NCBI GenBank assembly: GCA_958295905.1
Contig: OY282382.1
Span: forward strand, 5,452,910-5,516,909
DNA length: 64,000 nt
Source: an uncultured Vicinamibacterales bacterium
GTDB lineage: Bacteria; Acidobacteriota; Vicinamibacteria; Vicinamibacterales; UBA8438
Direction of reading: 5' to 3'
The notes under the pieces were generated by a model. It was not told the DNA's origin. It searched no databases and saw nothing but the letters and a program-made list of their open reading frames with translations. Positions 1 to 8,925 of the stretch are shown here, piece by piece. Position numbers and translations under genes: made by a program. The first letter of the stretch is position 1. Every line of letters starts with the position of its first letter.

Positions 1-2
1 GG

Positions 3-101
3 CAGCATCCCGCCTTCGGCCCCCTGCTGCGCACCCTGTGGAACGACCTGACGGAGGAGGAGCCGCCCTCCCCCGCCGCGGCCGGCGAGGCGGGCCGATG
101 A
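3..101 (+). CDS. C-terminal end of a protein cut by the window start, probably the ABC transporter ATP-binding subunit
   Basis: Open frame ...QHPAFGPLLRTLWNDLTEEEPPSPAAAGEAGR* ends just upstream of an ABC permease gene. Confidence 0.5.
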   Translation, partial: QHPAFGPLLRTLWNDLTEEEPPSPAAAGEAGR

Positions 102-171
102 CGCCCGCCCTCGACAGCCGGGGGTCCATCAGGATCAGAACATCGCCCGCCGCGGCCGGCGAGGCGGGCCG

Positions 172-954
172 ATGACGCTCGGCAGGGCCGGCCCGGCCTT
201 CCGGCGAAGCGCCGCGCTGCTGGCGCTGCTCGCGGGGTGGGAAACGCTGTCGCGCCTGGGGTGGCTCGATCCGTTCTACATGCCGCCCCCGTCGGCGGTC
301 GGACAGGTCATGCTCGACCTCGCCGCGGGCGGCGAGCTCTGGCCCCACCTCGGCGCCACCGCCACCGCGGCGCTGGCCGGTCTCGCCATCGGTCTCACCA
401 TCGGCATCGCGCTGGGGTTCGCGGCGGCCCTGCTGCCGGTGCTGGCCGAGCTGCTCGAGCCGGTCATGATCCTGCTCAACGCCATTCCCCGGGTCATCCT
501 GGCCCCGCTGTTCGTCATCTGGCTCGGCATCGGGCTCGCGTCGAAGCTGGCCCTGGCCACCATCCTCGTCGCGGTGCTCATCTTCTTCTCGGTTTTCAAC
601 GGCATCAAGGAGGTCGACCGCCGCCTCGTCGAGCGCGTCCGCACCCTCGGCGGCGGCCGCCGCGTCCTCGTCCGCGAGGTGTACGTCCCGTCGGTCACCG
701 CCTGGGTGCTGGGCAACTTCAAGGTCGCGGTGGGGTTCGCGTTCACCGGCGCCGTCGTCGGCGAGTTCGTGGCCTCGAGCCGCGGCCTCGGCTACCTCCT
801 GCAGTTCGCGCAGAGCACCTACAACGCGGCCCTGACCATCGCGCTGATCGTCATCATCATGACGTTCGTGCTCGTGCTGTTCGCCCTCGCCGGCCGCCTC
901 GAACGGCGCCTGCTGCGCTGGCGGCGGTCCGGAGCAGGGCCGCGTGGAGGTTGA
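172..954 (+). CDS. ABC transporter permease, NitT/TauT (SsuC/TauC-like) family
   Basis: Multi-TM protein with typical BPD_transp_1 EAA-like region (VERVRTLGGGRRVLVREVYVPS) and SsuC-like N-terminus (WLDPFYMPPPSAV). Confidence 0.85.
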   Translation: MTLGRAGPAFRRSAALLALLAGWETLSRLGWLDPFYMPPPSAVGQVMLDLAAGGELWPHLGATATAALAGLAIGLTIGIALGFAAALLPVLAELLEPVMILLNAIPRVILAPLFVIWLGIGLASKLALATILVAVLIFFSVFNGIKEVDRRLVERVRTLGGGRRVLVREVYVPSVTAWVLGNFKVAVGFAFTGAVVGEFVASSRGLGYLLQFAQSTYNAALTIALIVIIMTFVLVLFALAGRLERRLLRWRRSGAGPRGG

Positions 955-1014
955 GGCGCATCCGGTCGATGCGCTCCAGGGTCGAGGTCGTGCGGCGTGC
1001 CTGCGAACCGTGCG
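946..1014 (-). pseudogene. Short decayed remnant carrying the motif TTSTLERIDRMRLNL
   Basis: Reverse-strand translation aligns with HTTLTLECIDRMYLNV encoded at 34046-34134. Confidence 0.45.
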
Positions 1015-1198
1015 CGCCAGCTTGACGAAAGGCGTCGGGCCCGGTCGAGCACTCCTCCAGCCGGCAGTTCCCGGCCGTCGTCGGGCGTGGCGGGCCCGAG
1101 GATGGCGGCCAGAGGTTCCTTTCTCAACTCGTGCGCCCGCGACGGCCTGCGGTTCCGCCGGCGCCGGGCCGTCAGGCACCCGTCCCGGCCGTCGCTAC

Positions 1199-2317
1199 CT
1201 ACAGCTTCCGTATCTCCGTGAGGGCGGTACGCAGGCGGTCGGCCAGCAGGTCGATGTTCTGCGCGGCGTCGGCGTAACTCATGACCCAGACAGGCGCCTG
1301 TTGTTCGGACGCGAGCGCGGTGAATTCGTCAGCCTCGAACTGCCGCACCCATCCCTCCAAGAAACGCCGCAAATCGCCCGGGCGGTCTCCGGCGCCGCGA
1401 TCGCCGAACGCGAACTCCCTCTGCCCCAGGAAACCTGCTTCAGGACGGTAGATCAGCGCGATGGTGTTGAGCTCCCCGGCCGCGGAGACGGCGCGAATGG
1501 AGACGCTGGCGTCCAAGTACTGCGACCTGCCGCCGCATTCCTCGGTGATGGAGAGAAGGCGGGTCACGGCCCCGCGCACGGCCGCGTCCGGAAGCGCTTC
1601 CAGCAGCGATTCGCGCGTCATCTTTCTCCTTGGGCTCCTTGGGCGTGGCTCGATCGGTCCGGGCGACGCCGCCAGGCGCCCGATGACCCGCGGCACGAGC
1701 GTCTGCGCCGACTTGCCACGGAACTGCTTGATTTCCACCGCGAGCACTTCGATGTTGGGCATCTGCTGGTTCAAGAACTCGACGACCTGCGCGAGCTCGT
1801 CTGGAATCGCATCCGCCACGAACAGCAGGCGCAGCCGCCCGGCGGTGAGGTTCTTGGCCACGCCGTCCCAGAATTCGTCCGCGTCGGACGCCTCGTCCCC
1901 GAGCAGGTTCGCCAGGCGTTCGTCTGCGTCCGGCCCCTCCTCGAACGTGCGGCGCAACTCATCCGCCGTCCAGACCCGCGGGGCGTGCGCGGCGTAGTCC
2001 AGCATCTGGCCGACGACGGTGCGGCGCACCTCGGCGTTGACGCCGCGCTTCACCTCGACCAGCGTGGGCGTCGCGTCCTGATCGATGACCAGATGGTCGA
2101 GCGACCAGCGCGGCGACGCGCCCGCGGCATCGGCGATCCCCTGCTCCCGCGTGACGAGAATCCAGCGCCGTGGATCGCCGGGCCGCATCTGTTCCCCGTC
2201 CAGCAGCTCCGGATACTCGGCGAGCAGCGTCTGCAGGGCGTCCTCGGTCAGGAACGGCTCCTCTTCGAGCGGTTCCAGCCCGCCCGCTCCGTTCCGCAGG
2301 TAGATGCGTTCAGCCAT
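1199..2317 (-). CDS. Uncharacterised protein with probable PD-(D/E)XK nuclease-like core
   Basis: LDHLVIDQDATPTLVEVKRGVN...VVGQMLDYAAHA matches the D-(X)n-ExK pattern of nuclease-fold hypothetical proteins. Confidence 0.6.
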   Translation of the reverse strand: MAERIYLRNGAGGLEPLEEEPFLTEDALQTLLAEYPELLDGEQMRPGDPRRWILVTREQGIADAAGASPRWSLDHLVIDQDATPTLVEVKRGVNAEVRRTVVGQMLDYAAHAPRVWTADELRRTFEEGPDADERLANLLGDEASDADEFWDGVAKNLTAGRLRLLFVADAIPDELAQVVEFLNQQMPNIEVLAVEIKQFRGKSAQTLVPRVIGRLAASPGPIEPRPRSPRRKMTRESLLEALPDAAVRGAVTRLLSITEECGGRSQYLDASVSIRAVSAAGELNTIALIYRPEAGFLGQREFAFGDRGAGDRPGDLRRFLEGWVRQFEADEFTALASEQQAPVWVMSYADAAQNIDLLADRLRTALTEIRKL

Positions 2318-2450
2318 TGCGTGTCACCTCCGGAATCCTCCGTGTCCCCGCGCCGGCTCGATCGCCCCGACCGCGGGCGGCGAATCGCGAACCGGGCGAA
2401 CCGCGGCAGGACGGAACGGAAAGCCGCAGGCCGACGCCTGCTCCGGTACG

Positions 2451-2569
2451 GGAGCCGGCGTTCAGTAGGGCCGGTCGCAAGCGGCCGCGTCCAGCGAGGC
2501 GTCGATGGCGAGCCCGGCGTTCAGTAGAGCCGGTCGCGAGCGGCCGCGTCCAGCGAGGCGTCGATGGCC
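2451..2569. repeat. Imperfect tandem repeat, period 59 bp, at the 3' end of the PNPOx-like gene
   Basis: tcagtagrgccggtcgcragcggccgcgtccagcgaggcgtcgatggc starts at 2462 and again at 2521. Confidence 0.9.
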
Positions 2570-3129
2570 GCGGCGTCCGCGCCCGGGATCTGGTCCGCCA
2601 GCATCTGCCCGTAGGTCGGGAAGCTCGATCGCTCGACCTGGGCCGAAGGAACCCACAGCTTGGCCCGGATGAGGGCCTTGGCGCAATGCAGGAACGCGCG
2701 TTCGACGGTGACGCGCAGGACGGAGACGGGGGGCCTGCCCTTCATCGACAGCGGCGCCAGCACGTCCGCGTCGGTGACGATCTCCGCCGTGCCGCTCACC
2801 CGCAGCGTCTCGTTCATGCCCGGCACGAGGAACAGCAGCCCGACGTGCGGCTGCGCGAGAACGTTCCGCAACGAGTCGGTCCGGTTGTTCCCGGGACGGT
2901 CGGGAATCAGCAGGGTACGTTCGTCCGGCGCCGCCACGAAGCCGGGGACATCGCCGCGGGGAGAAACGTCGGCCCGGCCGTCGGCGCCGGCGGTGCTGAG
3001 CACGCAGAACGGCGAGAGCGCGATGAAGCGCCGGCAGTGCCGGTCCAGGTGGTCGAGGACCTTCTGCTGAGACCGCGGGCTCGGCTCGCCGTAGACCGTT
3101 CGCAGCTCGGACTCGCTCGTGATGGACAT
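2521..3129 (-). CDS. Pyridoxamine 5'-phosphate oxidase family FMN-binding protein
   Basis: FCVLSTAGADGRADVSPRGDVPGFV ... DRPGNNRTDSLRNVLAQPHVGLLFLVPGMNETLRVSGTAEI. Confidence 0.85.
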   Translation of the reverse strand: MSITSESELRTVYGEPSPRSQQKVLDHLDRHCRRFIALSPFCVLSTAGADGRADVSPRGDVPGFVAAPDERTLLIPDRPGNNRTDSLRNVLAQPHVGLLFLVPGMNETLRVSGTAEIVTDADVLAPLSMKGRPPVSVLRVTVERAFLHCAKALIRAKLWVPSAQVERSSFPTYGQMLADQIPGADAAAIDASLDAAARDRLY

Positions 3130-3654
3130 GACCGTATCTCCCGCGCCGTCGCCCGGCCCCCCCGCTCAACCGGCCCCTTCGACCGGCGCCGTCGCCGCAA
3201 GACCGGGAGCGCCGCCCGGATCACGGCGGCGGGGCGCGCCTCCGAGACTCCGGACCCTGCCGGAACCGTTCACGACTACCACAATTGCGGCGTCCTGTCG
3301 ACATCGGCGGACCGGAGACCGGAGGGGCGCACGTCAGATTCGTGACCTGACCGCCCCCCCGGGACTGTCAGGTTGGCGACTCCGTGCCGTTCTCGGCATC
3401 GAGACCTCTCGAACGGCTTTATTGGAGCTTTGGCTGGCGCCTGGGATGGCTCGGGGGCCAGTCACGCCGGATACGGCCGGCGGCGGCGCCTCACCGTCTT
3501 GACGCGCACCCGGACCGGCGTCTATGGAGTCCGGCGGACCGGCCGTCCCCGGAATACCGAAAAATACCGTAGCGGTCGCACCGCGGATGGATCTAAGGTA
3601 GTGGAGAACGAACCTACCGTCGAGGAACCAGCCCGCATGCGGAGGGAGCTTGTG

Positions 3655-5394
3655 ATGAAATCCACCCGACACGTCGTTGCGCTCGCCGGGGCCCTGGCCG
3701 CGCTCGCCGCGATGCCCGCGATGGCCCGCGCGGCCGACTACCACCACGTCCACATCACCGCCTCGAGTCCAACCGAGGGGGTCCGCTGGTACAACCGGCA
3801 CTTGGACTGCGAGCCGGTCGCCGACCGCCCCGACACCGCCGACTGCGGGGGGGTGGAGTTGACGTTCGTCGTGCAACCGACGCTGGGCAGCACCCAGGGC
3901 ACCGGCGTCAACCACATCAGCTTCTCCTACCCGGACCTCACCGCCAAAATGGCCGAGCTCGAGGCGGTCGGGGTGCGGGGCTCCGGGGTTCGCCTGCAGC
4001 GGTTCCCGGACGGGGCGACCCTGCGCGACATCCCCGGCCTGTTCAAGATCGGGTTCATCTTCGACCCGTGGGGCACCCGGATCGAGATGGTCGAGGACGA
4101 GGACACCCTGGGCTTCCACCACGTCCACCTGAGCGCCGAGGACCCGGACGCGACGCTGGCGTGGTACCGGGACGTGCTCGGCGGCGAGCCGGCGAGCCTG
4201 CGGGACCGCATCGACGGCCTGCGGTTCGGCGACGTCTGGCTGCTCGTGTCCCGGCACGACCGGGGCGTGCCGGCGACGACGGTGGGGCGCGCGGTCGACC
4301 ACATCGGGTTCGTGGTGGACGATCTCGACGCCGCCGCGGCGGAGATGGCCGCCTTCGACGTCATCTTCGAGCAGGAGGCGTCGGTTCCCCGGAACGCCCG
4401 CACCCAGGCCCAACGCGCGTTCATCGCAGGTCCGGACAACGTCCGGCTGGCGGTGGTGGAGACCGGCTGGGCCGGCGTCGAGAGCGACCGCCCCGAGGAA
4501 GTCGCCACCGCCGACCTCGAGCCCTACACCGTGCCGCGGACCCCGTGGGGCGAGCCGGACCTCCAGGGCGTGTGGACCGGCAACTCCGCGCACGGCATTC
4601 CCCTCGAGCGTCCCGACGACCTGGAAGACATCGCCTCGCTGACCCCGGAGGAGGCGGAAGCGCGGCGCGAGCGCGGCACCCTGGGCAGCATCTGGGGCTA
4701 CGAGCGCGAATGGCGCGACACGACCCTCGGCTACGTCAAGACCGCCCCGTCCCGGCAGGTGGCGATGGTCGTCGATCCCCCGGACGGGCGCATCCCCCCG
4801 CTGACCCCCGAGGCCGAAGCGCGTCTCGCCGCCCGCGTCGACACGTCGGGGGTGGGACGCATCGCGGAAGGCCCGGAAAACCTGAGTCTGTTCGTGCGGT
4901 GCATCACCCGCGGCCTGCCCGGCCTGATGATGCCGTCCATCTACAACAACGGCCTGCAGATCGTGCAGGGACCGGGACACGTCGCCATCCAGAAGGAGAT
5001 GATTCACGAGACGCGGGTCATCCCGACCGAGCCGCGCCCCGCCTCGGGCCCCGGCCTGACGGCGTGGCTGGGCATTCCCCAGGGCCGCTGGGAGGGCGAC
5101 ACGCTGGTGGTCGAGACCGCCAACTTCAACGGCCGGGCGCCGTACCGCGGATCGACCGAGAACCTGCGGCTGACCGAGCGCTTCACGCGCCTCGGTCCGA
5201 CGGTGCTCGAGTACCAGTTCACGATCGACGACCCCGCGACCTGGACCCGGCCGTGGACCGCCATGTTCCGGTACGACAAGGACGACGAGCAGTACGAGCT
5301 GGTCGAGTACGCCTGCCACGAGGGCAACTACGGGATGACCAACATCCTGAGCGGCGCCCGCGCGCGCGAGCGGTCGGAAGAAGGCGGACAGTAG
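3655..5394 (+). CDS. Secreted fusion: two glyoxalase/VOC domains plus a C-terminal domain of the acidobacterial 'PWGEPDLQGVW' family
   Basis: RBS ggaggg at about 3641, signal peptide MKSTRHVVALAGALAALAAMPAMARA, twin YHHVHI/FHHVHL VOC starts, then TPWGEPDLQGVWT...FNGRAPYRGSTENLRLTERFTR. Confidence 0.8.
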   Translation: MKSTRHVVALAGALAALAAMPAMARAADYHHVHITASSPTEGVRWYNRHLDCEPVADRPDTADCGGVELTFVVQPTLGSTQGTGVNHISFSYPDLTAKMAELEAVGVRGSGVRLQRFPDGATLRDIPGLFKIGFIFDPWGTRIEMVEDEDTLGFHHVHLSAEDPDATLAWYRDVLGGEPASLRDRIDGLRFGDVWLLVSRHDRGVPATTVGRAVDHIGFVVDDLDAAAAEMAAFDVIFEQEASVPRNARTQAQRAFIAGPDNVRLAVVETGWAGVESDRPEEVATADLEPYTVPRTPWGEPDLQGVWTGNSAHGIPLERPDDLEDIASLTPEEAEARRERGTLGSIWGYEREWRDTTLGYVKTAPSRQVAMVVDPPDGRIPPLTPEAEARLAARVDTSGVGRIAEGPENLSLFVRCITRGLPGLMMPSIYNNGLQIVQGPGHVAIQKEMIHETRVIPTEPRPASGPGLTAWLGIPQGRWEGDTLVVETANFNGRAPYRGSTENLRLTERFTRLGPTVLEYQFTIDDPATWTRPWTAMFRYDKDDEQYELVEYACHEGNYGMTNILSGARARERSEEGGQ

Positions 5395-5408
5395 CCGTGG
5401 AGCCGAAC

Positions 5409-6509
5409 ATGATACGCGTCGCACAGACGAGCCCGGACGCCGCCGCCCCGCGGCGCCACGTGCCGGCCAGCCAATCCTGCGGGGGTTCGCCCCGTTCTGC
5501 GGCGCGGGCCCCCGGCCGGCTTCGGACCGCAGCCGCCCTGATCCTGCCCGTACTGCTGGTTTCGCCGGTCGTCCTGCCCCGGTCGGCCGCCGGCCAGCCG
5601 GCCGAGCCGGTGAGCCGGGCCGAGTTCGACCGGTGGATGGAGGAGATCTCCAACTGGGGCCGCTGGGGCCCGGAGGACGAGCTGGGCACGCTCAACCTGA
5701 TCACCGACGAGACCCGGCAGGCGGCCGCCCGCCTCGTGGAAGACGGCGTCTCGGTGTCGATGGCCCTGGACCTGAACACGGAGAGGGACGCCCTGAACGC
5801 CAATCCGTTCGAGCACACCCTCTCCACCTCCCGGTTCACCGGGCACGAGGTGGCGGGCGACGTCTACCGCGTGCAGTATCACGGGTTCGCCCATTCGCAC
5901 GTGGACGGCCTGCCCCACTTCGCCCACGACGGCCGGATGTACAACGGCTTTCCGGTGAGCGGGCTGACCGAGAGCGGGGCCGAGAAGCTGGGCATCCACA
6001 ACGCGCGGAACGGCATCGTGACCCGCGGCGTGCTCGTCGACATGCCGCGGCACCGCGGGGTCGACTACCTCGAGCCGGGGACCGCCCTCACCGCCGAGGA
6101 CCTCGAGGACTGGGAGCAGGCCACCGGCATCCGGATCGGCAGCGGCGACGTGCTGCTCATCCGTACCGGCCGCTGGGAGGCGGTGCGGCAGATGGGCCGG
6201 TGGAACTTCGTGGAGCGGGCGGCCGGCTCGCAGGCCTCGGTCGCGAAATGGCTCAAGGCGCGCGACGTGGCGGTCATCGGCAGCGACGGCGTCAGCGACG
6301 TCATGCCGTCGGGCATCGACGGACTCGCCAACCCCCTCCACGAGTTGGTCATCGTGGGGCTGGGCATGCCGATTCTCGACAACCTCGATCTGGACGCGGC
6401 CGCCGCCGAGGCGGCCCGGCGGGGCCGCTGGGAGTTCCTCTTCGTGGGGGCGCCGCTGCGGGTCCGGGGCGGCACCGGATCGCCGCTGAACCCGCTCGCC
6501 ATCTTCTGA
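5409..6509 (+). CDS. Cyclase family protein (kynurenine formamidase-like), exported
   Basis: ISNWGRWGPEDELGTLNLIT..., HSHVDGLPHF metal-binding motif; ATG at 5409 rather than the upstream ORF start. Confidence 0.85.
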   Translation: MIRVAQTSPDAAAPRRHVPASQSCGGSPRSAARAPGRLRTAAALILPVLLVSPVVLPRSAAGQPAEPVSRAEFDRWMEEISNWGRWGPEDELGTLNLITDETRQAAARLVEDGVSVSMALDLNTERDALNANPFEHTLSTSRFTGHEVAGDVYRVQYHGFAHSHVDGLPHFAHDGRMYNGFPVSGLTESGAEKLGIHNARNGIVTRGVLVDMPRHRGVDYLEPGTALTAEDLEDWEQATGIRIGSGDVLLIRTGRWEAVRQMGRWNFVERAAGSQASVAKWLKARDVAVIGSDGVSDVMPSGIDGLANPLHELVIVGLGMPILDNLDLDAAAAEAARRGRWEFLFVGAPLRVRGGTGSPLNPLAIF

Positions 6510-6604
6510 TCCGACGCGGGCGCGCTACGGCGCGGGGCGACACCGGTCACCCCGCGCCCGTTTTTTCTCCGCCGCGGCGGGCTCTTCCCCGCCGCCCGGC
6601 CGTT

Positions 6605-7534
6605 TCAGTCCCTTCCCGCCGCCCGCCGGCCGACCGCGATCATCTCGGGACCGCCGATCAGCACCCGGAACCCCTCGCGGATGCGGCGCTCGACGTCGTC
6701 CGGTCCCGCCGTGATCGCGCACGGCAGCCCCGCCGCGGTCGCTGCGCGCAGAACCGTCTGCAGGGCCTCTTCGGTCGCCTCGGCATCGCCCCCGTAGGCC
6801 ATCCCGAGGTCGCCCGGCGCCGCCATCAGCATGCTCACCCCCGGCACCGCCGCGATCTCCTCCACGTTGGCGATGCCCAGCTTGTTCTCGATCTGGATCA
6901 TGTTCAGCAGCTCGCCTTGGGGGTCGAGGGGCCAGACGTCCGCCTTCGCGATGTAGTCGGCGCCGGAGACGCCCCAGTACCGGACCGCGTTCCCGGGACC
7001 GGAGCCGCGCAGCCCGACCGGCTCGGTGTCCGCGGCCCCGACCCGTTGGGGATAACGCATCGACCGGACGAGGTGGAGGGCTTGCTCGGCCGTCTCGATG
7101 TGCGGCGCGATGATCCCGTGCGCCCCCTGGTCGAGGGCGTTCTTGATCATCCACTCGTTCATCTCGCGGCCGTTGGCGGGAATGCGGACCCACACCGCCT
7201 TGTCGGCGCCGGGCCGGCCGCGGCGCAGGATCTGCGCGGGATCGAGCAGATACTGCATGTAGTCGCGCAGCTCGACCATATCGAGGGGACCGTGCTCCAT
7301 GTCGAAGAAGATGTAGTCGGCGTCGGAGCGGGACATTTCGACGGCCCCCGACGCCCCCGACTCGACGTTGGCGAACGACCCGAAGACGACCTCGCCGTCG
7401 GCCAGGAGCTGGACCACGTCGAGCAGATGATCGGACCCCTGCGCGGCGGGGCGGGCGGGGGCGGAGGCGAGGGCGGCGGCGACGAGGGCGGCGGCGAGAC
7501 AGGCCGCACGTCGCGGGTTCAGCATCGCGGTCAT
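6605..7534 (-). CDS. HpcH/HpaI aldolase/citrate lyase family protein with N-terminal signal-like sequence
   Basis: DYIFFDMEHGPLDMVELRDYMQ ... GAHGIIAPHIETAEQA ... GVSMLMAAPGDLGMAYG. Confidence 0.85.
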   Translation of the reverse strand: MTAMLNPRRAACLAAALVAAALASAPARPAAQGSDHLLDVVQLLADGEVVFGSFANVESGASGAVEMSRSDADYIFFDMEHGPLDMVELRDYMQYLLDPAQILRRGRPGADKAVWVRIPANGREMNEWMIKNALDQGAHGIIAPHIETAEQALHLVRSMRYPQRVGAADTEPVGLRGSGPGNAVRYWGVSGADYIAKADVWPLDPQGELLNMIQIENKLGIANVEEIAAVPGVSMLMAAPGDLGMAYGGDAEATEEALQTVLRAATAAGLPCAITAGPDDVERRIREGFRVLIGGPEMIAVGRRAAGRD

Positions 7535-7565
7535 GATCGGTTCCTTTCCGGGGTGATGTCCCGGC

Positions 7566-7988
7566 TCACTCGGTCGGGAGGGTGTAGTTGACCATCCAGT
7601 TGATACCGAATTTGTCGGTCCACAACCCGTAGTAGGCGCCCCAGAACGTCTCCTGCAGCGGCATCAGGACCGAGCCGCCGGCGGACAGCGAGGCGAACAG
7701 CTCGTCGCAGCGCTCCCGGCTCTCGACGTCGACGGCGATGGAGAAGTTGTTGCCGACCACCACCGGCGGTCCGAACCCCGAAGCGCTGTCGCTGCCCATC
7801 AGGACGCTCGACCCGATGGGCAGCGACACGTGCATGACCCGGTCCTTCTCGGACTCGGGCACCGGCATGTCGGGCGGCGCGTCCGCAAAGGTTTGGAACG
7901 ACGTGAACTCCCCGCCGAAGACCGACCGGTAGAACTCGAAAACCTCGCGGCAGTTTCCATCGAAAGTGAGATACGTGCTCAGCGACAT
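7566..7988 (-). CDS. VOC family protein, PhnB/YjdN-like
   Basis: YLTFDGNCREVFEFYRSVFGGEF ... WGAYYGLWTDKFGINWMVNY. Confidence 0.9.
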   Translation of the reverse strand: MSLSTYLTFDGNCREVFEFYRSVFGGEFTSFQTFADAPPDMPVPESEKDRVMHVSLPIGSSVLMGSDSASGFGPPVVVGNNFSIAVDVESRERCDELFASLSAGGSVLMPLQETFWGAYYGLWTDKFGINWMVNYTLPTE

Positions 7989-8343
7989 GGGTGTCCTCCT
8001 TGGCCTGTTTCAGCATACTCGACGAAGCCGGTGCCCGCCGCCGGTGAAGCGCGTGCCGCCGTCGGCGCGGCCGTCGATGTTCGGGGGCTCGTAGAACGTG
8101 CCCGGGTGGCGGACTCCGACGTCCCGAGCCCGGATCGCCGATCGGGAACAGGACGACGTTCAGGCCTCCGTCGTCCTGTCCGGCGGCGGCGATCGCCGCC
8201 GCGAACGCCGCGGGCGCCAGTCCGCCGGCAGACCGGAACCCCCATCCCGGCCGCGCGTCGAGAACCCATCTGAGCCCTCCTTACCCGCGGACCGTCAACG
8301 GTCGGCGGGAACCCGGCCGCGGCGCGATACACGTCGTTGTCGA

Positions 8344-8352
8344 TGGTATAAT
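8344..8352 (+). promoter_or_regulatory. Extended -10 promoter element upstream of rpmE
   Basis: TGGTATAAT 33 nt before the GTG start at 8385; no convincing -35. Confidence 0.55.
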
Positions 8353-8384
8353 GCCGCGTTTGGTTACTCGACGAGGAGCAGACA

Positions 8385-8702
8385 GTGAGGACTGGCATTC
8401 ATCCGGAATATCACGAAGTCGAGGTCCGTTGCGCCTGCGGGGCGACCTGGAAGACTCGATCCACCCGCAAGGAGCTCCGGCTCGAGATCTGTTCCAACTG
8501 CCATCCGTTCTTCACCGGCCGCCAGAAGCTGGTCGACACCGAGGGCCGCGTCGAGCGGTTCACGAAGAAGTACGGCCAGCAGACGGTGGCCGCCCTCAAG
8601 GCCCGCCAGCAACAGGCCCGCAAGGCGGCGGCCAAGCCGGCCGACGCGGCGCCGAAGCCGGCAGCCGGCGCGAGTCCGCCGCCGGCTGCGCCGGCCTCGT
8701 AG
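8385..8702 (+). CDS. rpmE: 50S ribosomal protein L31 (bL31, zinc-binding type) with Ala/Pro-rich C-terminal tail
   Basis: [48 protein letters not shown]. Confidence 0.95.
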   Translation: MRTGIHPEYHEVEVRCACGATWKTRSTRKELRLEICSNCHPFFTGRQKLVDTEGRVERFTKKYGQQTVAALKARQQQARKAAAKPADAAPKPAAGASPPPAAPAS

Positions 8703-8925
8703 CCGGCCGGGACTGCCGCCGGCCCGCCGTCCCGGCCCGAGTCGCGGCTGCCCGGCAGCGTCGCGGGGGTTCGCCCCCCCGTGGCCGTATCCCTCGAGCC
8801 CAACAAGGCCGAGAACCCGCGCTGGGCTCGTCCGGTCCGCCGCTCGGCCGCGGGACAGGGCTGTAATCACGCCGGATGAACCGATCCGGCAGACACTCGA
8901 CCGAGCGGCGGTTCGCGGCGGGCGG

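Noticed and set aside
944-2527. 527-aa plus-strand ORF over the nuclease-like gene
   Set aside because: Low-complexity antisense translation; the minus-strand 372-aa protein has coherent motifs.
3334-5424. Long antisense ORF of 696 aa and similar ones (e.g. 11210..14695 +, 45773..49777 +, 49171..51951 -, 21270..23924 +, 54361..57330 +)
   Set aside because: They run antisense to well-supported genes in high-GC DNA, have Arg/Gly/Ala/Pro-rich unnatural composition and no recognisable motifs.
8020-8340. Possible small ORFs between the PhnB-like gene and rpmE
   Set aside because: Arg/Pro/Ser-rich translations with no motif or RBS; probably non-coding.
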